DNA from: Choristocarpus tenellus KU-1152
Taxonomy: Eukaryota > Phaeophyceae
Reading direction: 5' to 3'
NCBI GenBank assembly: GCA_964200185.2
Contig: CAXNAD020000184.1
Coordinates: 1 to 25,603 of the forward strand
DNA: 25,603 nucleotides
How positions within the stretch are numbered: the stretch's first letter is position 1; every line of letters starts with the position of its first letter. The notes under the pieces are model-generated. The model had not been told where the DNA came from. It made no database searches and was given only the letters and a program-made list of their open reading frames with translations. The position numbers were made by a program, and so were the translations under genes. Positions 18,101 through 25,603 of this stretch are shown in pieces.

Positions 18101-21100
18101 ATTCAGGAAATGTCCTCAGTAGCATCATTTCATCGTAGGGTTAGGGTTAGCTATAACTGTAACTTATGCTTCAAGTGCATATGCTGTATCTTTGTCACAC
18201 TGCACTATATTCTCTGCATTATAAAACATACAGCTTTATATGCGTAAAAATGCCCTGGATATTGGGTACTGCAGATAGTCTATAGTACTATGTGGTAGGA
18301 TACGTAAGTGAATCGCAATTACTGTTACAGTGGGTAACCGTCAAAGGCTTGACCGGACTGGATTACTCATATATAATGCATGAAGCATCCCATTGTATCA
18401 TTGCACTTGCATTCATGTTGTTAGAGCTATATTTCTTCTTGGATTGGGGACCTGGTCCTCTGACACAATGTTGCAATACAGCTTGGACACATCACCTCAG
18501 TCGCAAGACAAAGTCTCTCCTCTTTTCACCGTGAAGAGACAAGGTCTGTCCTTCCCACCTAGGAGGCTTGCATTGAGACAATCAGCCTGTTTGACCAGCA
18601 TGCATCCCTCCCCCCTTGTGATTACACCTTTGTTTCATATGTGGACAAATTACTTGCAGAGAGGCGTTCTGTTGCAAAGCGAAATGCAGCTCTTAGTGTG
18701 GTTAACTACAAGAGGAGCGTAAGGGTCGCAGAGAGCTTGGGTGTCAGCCTAGACCTGGTGAACTCTGGTGTGATAAAGAAGGTGCGTTGGAGTGAGATTT
18801 GTCTGTTGTCTTTGAGGCTATATGCCCTACACCTCCGGGGTAGTGGGATCTACTGCAAGATGAATCCATTAAGATGTAACCTAATTGTCCCTTGTTATGG
18901 TATGGTACTGTTGAGGTCTTGATGTAAGTTATACACTTTTAAGCCTGCATTCCTTGATTCGTGGTGTGTAATTCCAATGATTGCACCTGTTTTGTAAAGA
19001 TTATTGTTCGGTAGATGTAACCGATTTTTGCCCTGTTTCTCTTCCATGCACATAGTGATGTACTGTAGTTAATCAATGAGCCAAAGACTCCTTGACCTAC
19101 ACATTTCCAGGGCCCTACACGGTTGCCCTTCAACAGCTCCATCGGTTCCTGATGGTAAAGGTTTGTCTAACTATATATAATGGTATATGTATCTGTCAGA
19201 TATGCTGACACAGTCACAACGACCATCGTTGTATTTGCCACAGTAAGAAACATTTGCAGAGGGAATATCAAAGGTACGGTCCCGTTTTGCAAAAAGTATC
19301 AATACACAATCAAATAACTACAGTACAATCACAGTAGTAGTTTTAGTTTGACCTCACATTAATGTTCTGGTCTATGGTTGGAGTTCTGTTTTGGCAGTAT
19401 ATGGTTATGGTTGTTTGGACTTGATGGTACAGTTCCAGTTTGGACTTGGAGAGTACAGTCCCAGTTGTACCTATGTTCCTCAGAGTCAACAACGGTGACA
19501 GCATGACCCTTCCATAATTGTTCACGGCAATGGTAGCAGCTCTAGACCGTTCTTGTGTACAGGAGAGCCAATCAACTCATTAACTATTAGTAGAAGATTT
19601 TAAGTCCGGCAGGCTGCCAACTATGCACGTCCTGGAGTATTTTCACCAGGTAAGAAATTGGAGACTGGTGGAGCATTGTGATGCTATACAATTCCCCCCG
19701 AATAGTGTAAGGTATTCTACATGTACCATTGACAGTTTCATCCTTAGTCATACAATACCACCAAATAAACTAAAACAATGTTTAGGAACTAGAGTCAACC
19801 TCACAATCTGTGCCCATTATCATTATTTTAATACAACAGTAGCATTCATATTTTCCCTCTCCAAGAAACGTGTTTCTACTACAGATATTTTACGTTTCAT
19901 GTGGGTATCGTCTGGGTTTCAATGTGTATGGTGGTTATTGATAATGGACACTAGTAATACTAAATATTGAAAATATACACTATGTATGTATTATAGTTAC
20001 TGATTTTGCATTATTGTGCTTTTATGGAAAGTGTGCCACTAGACAGGTTACAATAAGTTAGGACATTCCACCACAGTACGATTGTGCTACAATCACATAT
20101 TCCTCAAGAACTGGACAGTATGGTCATTTGTCATTGTCAATATGGTTGTTCCTTGTTTACCTCAGCTCAAATGAACTTGGTGATAGATCACACACGCACG
20201 CGCGCGCGCGCGCGCGCATTATGTACAGACAAGATTTTATGAATGAAACAAGATTTTTGGATTGATTCTGCTTGCCATCATTGGTGCCCTGAGCATTTGA
20301 AAAATAGTTTATTTCAAGGCACGAAATGATGTAATCATCAATAGTATGGAGGCCTCTTGGCTTGCTGGTGCGAAGTTGATCGCCAGGCTGGAGTACTTCC
20401 ACTTATACTTTACCGTTCTCTTGGTTATAACACTTTAGACAGCCTGGTTGCTGGGCAGTGCTACTTTGACTCAGACATTTTGCTAGTTTTGTCAAGATTC
20501 TGTTAAGGTCAGGCAAGTGCAAAGTACCTAGACCCTCCAATTGCCTGGTCTATGGTCCAGCCTGGTTTCAGTGTTTTTTTTATGTTTCCAAACCCTCTCT
20601 ACCATAGTGTTGTAGCAGCCCAGTCTGTGGGATGGCGTGGTTCCAAACCCTGTCCAGGGTTGTTATGTATATTTATGGTCCAGTGAAGTAATTTGTGTAA
20701 TTTGGCCCTTGGTGCATGATGAATGTGTGTGAGTGTGTACTGTTGTCTTTCCCCTGGCATCTTTGAAGCGTCGAAGGACATAGTATACTGTAGAATATTA
20801 TTCTCTACTTTAGAACATGATAAATAGTATAAGAGATAGAAGTGTACTGAGTTGTTGTATTACATGTTATATAGTATGTGTATCAACCCTATACAGTAAG
20901 CTTAGTGAGTTGGTCTGAAATCATTTGTTCGGCCCGGGAAGGGGTGGAATGTTTCAACAGGACCAATCCAGGGCCATCATATTTCAATGAGAACGGGGCT
21001 ACACTACAGCCTGATAGAATGTTTTTTTTGTGACCAACCCAGTGCCGTCATGTATTTCAACAATGTTGCTCCATGGCCTGGTATCAATGTCTCTAGCAAG

Positions 21101-23283
21101 GTCAGTCCAATGACACAATATATTTCTACAGGCTAGGCCACAGTCGTGGTCCAGATCTCAGATCTGATAACTGCCAGGCCCAATGAAAGGCTCTGATTTT
21201 GTCAGCTGCTCATGAATCACCATATCCTTTGGATAGGCACACTCAAGAAGCTAGTGCCATCATTGGAAAGAAAATACTTTAGGGCTCTAGATCTAAAGCA
21301 GTTTTCAGGTTGCGCACACACTTTCTACTAATGAGTGATTTATGACCTCTTTGTCCTTTGAGCTTTCATTGTAATCTGTGAGGTGTGGTGTTGGGATGGA
21401 CAGATGCGCCCCTGAGTATTCTCTTTGGACCTTAATGTTCTTGGAATCATGGAATCATGATGTTCTTCTCTCTCGTGGTTGCAAGTGATTAGTGGCTAGA
21501 CCTATTTCTCATCATTCCCCCTTCTTTTCATTTTTTTCTTGTGTCTATTGTTCCTCCTTCATGCCACTGATCACAGATCTGAGACTCCTCAGACTATTGT
21601 GAAGATAGCAGTAAGAGATGTTGTCATTCAAAATGTCAGAGCTTTTGATTTGTTTGGACAGTTAGCATCGTCAGTGTCCATTGCCACTGGCAGCCTGTGG
21701 GCCAACCATGTTGAGGCAATTGACAACCATGAACCAGCCCAGTTAAAATAAGTGGACACAGGTTGGCCCACGGCCCAGTCATGCTACTAAACAGTTGACA
21801 ACCATAGTTTTTTTTTTAGTATTATACCGGACCAGCCGGGTCAAATTGGTTTGGGGCAGCCCTGTCAAATATTGTCCTACATTATTTGAAGTATGTGTGG
21901 AAATTAGCAGGTGGTTTGTGTATCCCTATAGTCACTCCCTTCCCCATCAGTGTGTCAAGATTAAGTGGTATTGAACTGGGTCAGGATGTACCATATGTGG
22001 CTTAACATGGTAGCAGCCTCCAACCTGGTCTGCGTAAAATTTTGGTAGTACTGATCTGGACTTGTCAGAAAATTTTGAAACCTGTCCGGCCCATACACTG
22101 GTGCCTTTGCACTTGCCAGGTCTGGCAAGAAGTCATGACAATTGCTCTGTGTGTGCCTCTCCTAGATCTTGTTCGCGCTTCTTGTTTGTAGATCATTGTA
22201 TCTCTGCACATGATAGAACACACACACAGCACATCTCCAACTTGCCATGATTCAACCCTCAACCCTGACTTTATCCCTCTTGTATGCTACATTCTGCAGC
22301 TTGCAGAACAGCCGCTCGGATTTCTGATAGGTGACCCTTCTAGCAGGAGTAGAGTGGCGGATGCTGCGCTTCAGTTCGGGCGCAGACACCTCCGGAGCCT
22401 CAAGTATCCAGGACATCCATATGGCGAACTCAGACTCCATTTGCTTCGCAAATTGCTGGCTGCAGGAGGAAGTCTGCCTCTCCTGTTTCCTGCCCATGAT
22501 GTGGGGTTCATATATGAAAGTGGAGCTCTTGTACAACCAACTGCAAGACTTAACAGTGCCAAGAGGAGGCAAGATGATGGGGAGATTACACCTCTTGTCA
22601 CTGGTGGACGCATGCCTCATTTCCCTCTTGCCCCTGCTACTGCCTCAGTTTTGCAGGCATCCCAGGCGTTTGGTGAGAGAAAGGACCTATGCCTCACCAC
22701 GGTGGATTTACCCGACCAGCTCAGGGGCATCCTCTGTACAACTGGTTGTCCAGAGAGCAAGTTGGCGATGGTTCTGGTTATTCTGGAGGGGGCCTCAGGG
22801 GAGTGGGCCAATGCGGTCAAAACCTTCCAAGAAGGAGGCAGCCAGACCTCAGGGACTAAGACTATGATGACAACTCTTTTTGTCACTAGCCATGCACAAG
22901 GGGTGATGCAAGGTTCTCCTGTATGTGAATCATGTCCAGCGGCAGAGGATGCTGAGGGATGTTCTCATAGTGCTGCTGGGGATGGGGTTATATTGACTTC
23001 AGTGGAACGATTGTCACCTTTCCTGGGCAAAAAAACATTGCTTTGTGCGTGTGAGGAAGAGAGGTGTGAGGGGTGGCATTCTGAACTGTATGGTGTGGAT
23101 ATTACTGGGCGACTGAAGGCTGCCTTTGATAGTGCAGGTGCAGAAGCTGTGCTGTTGCGCCCTGATGGGCACATTGGATTTTTAGCAACACGACGGTCAA
23201 GCATGAATGGGGAGAGATCTCAGGTGCTGGCACAGCTGATTGAGGCCATGCGGTCTTGCTTTCATGGCTTGGAGCAGGGCTGA
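14909..23283 (+). CDS. Gene B: FAD-dependent aromatic hydroxylase / monooxygenase (class A flavoprotein), nine exons
   Basis: Nine exons join in frame (2289 nt) to a 762-residue protein. It has the family's three FAD-site motifs: GAGPVG (residues 14-19, dinucleotide-binding fold), AADGAHSIVR (DG motif, about 202-211) and LAGDSAHQFPPAGGFGLNTG (GD motif, about 336-355). The last is followed by DAHNLAWKLAAV. Enzymes of this family use FAD, NAD(P)H and O2 to hydroxylate phenolic or polyketide-like substrates. The C-terminal part has the helical GGSLPLLFPAHDVGF region and ends with RPDGH (722-726), as in the thioredoxin-like C-terminal domain of phenol hydroxylase and PgaE-type relatives. At 762 residues it is longer than the usual 500-650; a Cys-rich insertion lies around 640-705. 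The substrate cannot be told. There is no clear targeting peptide. The gene diverges from gene A. Confidence 0.9.
15275..15339 (+). CDS. Gene B exon 2
   Basis: A 65 bp exon encoding DFIMCSLVLGRQLARVDNF between an acceptor (aaccttggcag) and the donor GGTGGAG/gtaggc. The frame is fixed on both sides by phase, and the sequence fits the family's segment following EWR. Confidence 0.8.
15476..15930 (+). CDS. Gene B exon 3: substrate domain and DG motif
   Basis: It contains LSPSAVVHLSQNRLLPILLE, the family's conserved segment before the second nucleotide-binding strand, and the DG motif (YLIAADGAHSIVRQHAG). It ends GMLYFVYNE at GAG/gtgagg, phase 0. The acceptor is ttccttgcttag. Confidence 0.9.
15931..17008. 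other. Gene B intron 3
   Basis: A 1078 bp intron between GAG/gtgagg and ctcccccag. No MITE, microsatellite or further exon was recognised. Confidence 0.75.
17009..17098 (+). CDS. Gene B exon 4
   Basis: Exactly 30 codons, phase 0 at both ends. It encodes DIICVLVAHNVQEGEWACQ and PYFPPHQSKE, a match to the family's LVAHxxxxGEW...PFFPP region. The acceptor has a strong pyrimidine tract (ctcccctcccccag); the donor is AAAGAG/gtgaga. Confidence 0.9.
17319..17537 (+). CDS. Gene B exon 5: GD motif
   Basis: It has 73 codons, phase 0. It carries FLAGDSAHQFPPAGGFGLNT, the motif that contacts the FAD ribityl and phosphate groups. It is preceded by a helical segment and VRPWTMNALVAESYQ. The donor is GTACAG/gtacga. 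Confidence 0.95.
17538..17934. other. Gene B intron 5
   Basis: A 397 bp intron. Nothing was recognised except short TG-rich patches near its 3' end. Confidence 0.75.
17935..18016 (+). CDS. Gene B exon 6
   Basis: It has 27 codons plus one base: DAHNLAWKLAAVHHKI followed by DILYTYTQ, continuing directly from the GD motif as the family requires. The donor is CCCAAG/gtttgt, phase 1. Confidence 0.9.
18017..18659. other. Gene B intron 6
   Basis: A 643 bp intron. It contains a short AGGGTTAGGGTTAG at about 18137, too short to mean a telomeric tract. Nothing else was recognised. Confidence 0.7.
18660..18781 (+). CDS. Gene B exon 7
   Basis: It completes the Y-x-x-E-R-R motif across the junction (YTQ + E + RRSVAKRNAALS), then encodes VVNYKRSVRVAESLG. 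The acceptor is aattacttgcag and the donor is AAGAAG/gtgcgt. An earlier donor at 18767 (TCTG/gtgtga) is possible and would pair with an extra exon at 19111-19154. Confidence 0.8.
18782..19612. other. Gene B intron 7, with a possible extra exon at 19111-19154
   Basis: An 831 bp intron. The 44 bp segment at 19111-19154 has a good acceptor (acacatttccag) and a strong donor (CTGATG/gtaaag). It fits the frame only if exon 7 ends at 18767. Confidence 0.5.
19613..19649 (+). CDS. Gene B exon 8 (microexon)
   Basis: A 37 bp exon encoding AANYARPGVFSP plus one base. The donor CACCAG/gtaaga is strong; the acceptor (gtccggcag) has a weak pyrimidine tract. It is the piece that makes the phases of exons 7 and 9 agree, with the joining codon GAA (Glu). 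Confidence 0.55.
20189..20218. repeat. CA/CG alternating purine-pyrimidine tract
   Basis: CACACACG followed by about ten CG or GC steps, 30 bp in all, inside the last intron of gene B. Such alternating tracts favour left-handed DNA. Confidence 0.9.
20959..21150. repeat. Degenerate tandem repeat, about 70 bp units
   Basis: Three imperfect units begin AGGACCAATCCAGGGCCATC, TGACCAACCCAGTGCCGTCA and AGGTCAGTCCAATGACAC. Each is followed by an ATATTTC/TATTTCAAC segment. Related phrases (CAGCCCAGTC, GGACCAGCC) occur elsewhere in the same intron. Aligned by eye only. Confidence 0.35.
22307..23283 (+). CDS. Gene B exon 9: helical region and C-terminal domain, stop codon
   Basis: It follows a 2.66 kb intron with acceptor ctgcagcttgcag. 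It encodes LQFGRRHLRSL, then RKLLAAGGSLPLLFPAHDVG and GFIYESGALV, all typical of the region after the FAD-binding core in large aromatic hydroxylases. SKLAMVLVILEGASGEWANA matches the first strand of the thioredoxin-like C-terminal domain. A Cys-rich stretch (CESCPAAEDAEGCSH, LLCACEEERCEGWH) comes before the conserved end with RPDGH. It ends with TGA at 23281-23283. An acceptor two codons upstream (attctgcag) is the alternative. Confidence 0.9.
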
Positions 23284-24439
23284 TCAGATTGTTAGTCACT
23301 ATCAATAATCTAATCATGACTCTGAGCAATGATACAAGCTTTCTGTGCCTCAAGCACTACGTGCCCAAAGTGTCAACCTTGAGATACTTCAACTTGTTTT
23401 CTCAATGTTTCTGTGCTGTGGTGCAAACCATGACTGCTGCTTTGCTCCTCTGCTAATCTTGCAGAATGTTCTACACAGAATGGTGCAATGATATACATCC
23501 TATTTGTCATCACAATAATACCTGGAGTTTTGTTGTTAATTGTGTTACTCCACCGTCTACATTTAGTTAGAATCCTTGGTGCATTTATCCTTTGGTGCCT
23601 GCATAGTAGTAGTTTGTACAAGGGCACATGAATGGGGGAAACCCTAGAGACATGACACTGCGATTGCATGTGTTGTATCTGATCCATGAGGGTGCAACCT
23701 ACAGATATATGTAGCTTGCATCAACACGACATAGAACTGAAGTGCGTTATACTTGACAGTATACTCCCAAATGATAGTGCTTCAAAGTATTGTTCATCTC
23801 ATAGTTTAGGATCTAGAGTTACACTGGTTGTGCAAAGTACTGCATTGTATTTGTAATTCACATTTTGAGGTTCAGATATCGTATTCCTTCTTATATCTTG
23901 TTTATGAAGCGTGAGGAAGACAAATTGGGATGATTTGGGAGGACAAGAGTATTCCGGCAAATCATACCCATTGGATACCTACGATTTTCATTTATTGCAA
24001 CAAATCGAAACCGAAAATGGAGAGGTTGTTTTCGACTGGTTATATTTCGCGTGAATGCGCTCTGCTGACGGAGATTGGCGAGTCACGCACCTCAATTCAT
24101 GCCCCCTGTGTGAGCTTCAATTATATGACTTGAATAAAGTACTACGTCGTACATCAGATTATTTGACGGTTTATATATTTTCATTAGTGCTTTCAATTTA
24201 CAACACGAGATTTGCCCATTCATTCCAGGGGGAAATGGTCAATGCTGCTTCAACATCAATAAATGATAACCTCTTGCTAAACCCAGCCCTCCCACAATCA
24301 AACTCGAAAGTGCAATGACCTCTGACATAAGTCTTGAGTACCACTTTTTGTCTAGTTGCAGGAGATTAGCCTGTCTTTCAGTCAGACAAGAGGATGCAGA
24401 CATGGAGCTGTAACACAGTGGCTCTTACTTCTAGTACAG
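23284..24439. other. Intergenic region between the 3' ends of genes B and C
   Basis: Genes B and C converge here, so this should hold both 3' untranslated regions. An AATAAA lies at about 24132-24137 (plus), far for gene B. The open stretches here are short and not gene-like. No repeat was recognised. Confidence 0.5.
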
Positions 24440-24574
24440 TCATGAAATCTGGTCCTCCTCTTGCTCAGTGCTGGTACTAGGCCTTTCTGATGTCCGAGTA
24501 ACGTGACAGAGCTTTTCCTGGATGTGCTCCTTGAGTCGCTTGTGATGTGTATACTCAATCCCAACACCAAGGGA
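24440..24574 (-). CDS. Gene C exon 3, stop codon
   Basis: It has 44 codons plus TGA. The acceptor attgaactgcag is good. It encodes HHKRLKEHIQEKLCHVTR and an acidic tail. Confidence 0.45.
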   Translation of the reverse strand, partial: SLGVGIEYTHHKRLKEHIQEKLCHVTRTSERPSTSTEQEEDQIS

Positions 24575-25403
24575 CTGCAGTTCAATACAGTGGTACAGAT
24601 GAAAAGATGATCTTTGAAACTTCATGTGGAGGAGGTACTTGTTTTTCAGTTGTCAAGGATCCTAATCGGTTGGAGACCAGTAATTGGCAGGGAGTCAAAT
24701 ATAACGTGTTGCTTACACCTACGGCAAAATGTGTTGTGTTTGTGTATCGTATTGTATTTGCCTGCCAGACCAGAGCCAAAGTAAACGAGAGATATCCAGG
24801 TTTGGTCAATGGTTTCTCTGTTGTTTGAGATCCTTAAACAGGATTCAGACAATATCCTACACACTTTTGTAAAAAATGTCCAATTTTGAACATAGTTGTC
24901 AGCATCCTTTAAGTCCAACTCTGGGTATCCCTCGCTTACTTTGACTCGCCAATCCTTCATCATTTTCTCCTTTTGTAGAACTTGTGTAGATCAAACTTTT
25001 CCTCTGATATGGTGGACAAACACAACACAACAGCAACTACGTTGAAGAATTCAAATGGTCAAGAAGAAGTGCTACTTTGAAGAATGATACTCTTGACCCT
25101 ATCCAATGTTCCAGCTCAGAGACTTGGCATGAGGGTAGCATCATACTACTGATAACTCGGGAAAGGTGCGTTCTATATTTGGATGATATTTCATGCAGAA
25201 TCTCTATGATATCATACATGCACATGAAGATATAATCAAGTATAGTGTCAACTCAGTACTTCATAGACGTTGCTCATTTCAGGGACCAACACAAGCTACG
25301 GATGACATGCCTCTGGATTATACCCATTTTGACATTTGATCTGGAATATTTTCACCTTGAGACAATCTTTCTGGAAGTTGGTGTCATCACTCTCGCTCAC
25401 CAT
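24440..25403 (-). CDS. Gene C: tentative small three-exon gene, 70-residue charged protein
   Basis: Three pieces join in frame from the ATG at 25403 to the TGA at 24440-24442: MVSESDDTNFQKDCLK, then EKMMKDWRVK, then 44 residues starting SLGVGIEYTHHKRLKEHIQE. All junctions are phase 0. Donors are CTCAAG/gtgaaa and GTCAAA/gtaagc; acceptors are ttctacaaaag (weak) and attgaactgcag (good). The product is hydrophilic, with a charged central helix and an acidic S/T/E-rich tail (STSTEQEEDQIS). There is no signal peptide, membrane segment or recognised domain. The codon pattern of the last exon and the chain of compatible junctions are the only support. Confidence 0.4.
24940..24969 (-). CDS. Gene C exon 2 (microexon)
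   Basis: It has ten codons, EKMMKDWRVK, ending at a strong donor (AAA/gtaagc). Its acceptor is weak. Confidence 0.35.
25356..25403 (-). CDS. Gene C exon 1
   Basis: It has 16 codons starting MVSESDDTNFQK, phase 0, donor CTCAAG/gtgaaa. Confidence 0.4.
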
Positions 25404-25584
25404 GCTAGCAATACAGGAGGATGACAGAGGTATGAACACCTGGGGGAAAGGGGGGTTAGTGCTCCTACAAATAGTATATTGAAACTGGAAACACTTGTTA
25501 CAATTGGTGTATTGAGTTCAAAATATTATTTCAAGTATATCTGTAGCACAATATTCTTTGTTGACTATTGTTCAACATGTAGTT
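25404..25584. other. Region upstream of gene C
   Basis: 181 bp between the proposed gene C start and the family B terminus. No clear promoter motif was seen. Confidence 0.4.
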
Positions 25585-25603
25585 GGCTCAAAGTATCTGG
25601 GGG
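25585..25603. mobile_element. MITE family B terminus, cut by the window edge
   Basis: The last 19 bases, GGCTCAAAGTATCTGGGGG, match the family B terminus at 11341-11359 (complement) with one difference. The element would continue beyond the window. Confidence 0.6.

Larger units (their letters stand above)
19650..22306. other. Gene B intron 8 (2.66 kb)
   Basis: The longest intron in view. It holds the CA/CG tract and a degenerate 70 bp repeat, and several phrases of the type CCAGCCCAGT recur across 20430-21850. A 70-codon open stretch at 21539-21751 (plus) has no family resemblance and no convincing splice sites. A separate nested gene was not found. Confidence 0.6.

Noticed and set aside
18137-18152. 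AGGGTTAGGGTTAG, telomere-like
   Set aside because: Only two units within an ordinary intron; it is too short to suggest an interstitial telomeric tract.
21539-21751. 70-codon plus-strand open frame in the last gene B intron
   Set aside because: It has no convincing acceptor or donor in frame and no family resemblance.
22331-22867. 178-codon open frame overlapping gene B exon 9 (plus strand, frame 2), with others on the minus strand
   Set aside because: They are shadows of a well-supported coding exon in another frame; the gene B frame has the family motifs.
24547-24828. 93-codon plus-strand open frame
   Set aside because: It overlaps the proposed gene C on the other strand, resembles no known family, and has no flanking exon; it is probably a chance frame.

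Overview
This is nuclear DNA from an intron-rich eukaryote. The coding sequence is broken into short exons joined by GT-AG introns of about 76 to 2660 bp, and there are dinucleotide microsatellites and small inverted-repeat transposons. Nothing looks bacterial, viral or organellar: no operons, no rRNA and no tRNA were seen. GC is moderate, and an intronic CG tract shows the DNA is not strongly CpG-depleted. I infer an alga or other protist with long introns, but the sequence alone does not fix the lineage.

Three gene models can be supported. Gene A (minus strand, start codon at 14717, running off the left edge) is a very large protein with at least 19 exons and at least 1836 residues in view. 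It carries an IQ motif and a WW domain near the N-terminus, a Cys/His cluster (C-x2-C-x8-C-x2-H) near residues 638-653, and a second, degenerate WW repeat near residue 1270. I know no characterised function for this architecture. Gene B (plus strand, 14909-23283, nine exons, 762 residues in the main model) is a class A FAD-dependent aromatic hydroxylase/monooxygenase. All three FAD-site motifs (GxGxxG, DG, GD) are present, followed by a thioredoxin-fold-like C-terminal domain interrupted by a Cys-rich stretch. Gene C (minus strand, 24440-25403) is a tentative three-exon gene for a 70-residue charged protein of unknown function.

Layout: 1-14717 is gene A. Its four longest introns (945-2236, 4848-6181, 7957-9223, 11059-12139) hold all seven complete MITE copies found: six of one 258-265 bp family and one 176 bp copy of a related family. 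The other gene A introns are 580 bp or less and have none. 14718-14908 is a 191 bp divergent intergenic region between A and B. 14909-23283 is gene B, ending in a 2.66 kb intron and a large last exon. 23284-24439 has no recognisable gene. 24440-25403 is gene C. The last 19 bases are the start of another element of the second MITE family, cut by the window edge.

Genes A and B are head to head and could share a promoter, but nothing in their products shows a common pathway. Exon boundaries were chosen from splice-site sequence plus reading-frame continuity; transcripts would be needed to confirm them. The chained frames of A and B stay open throughout.
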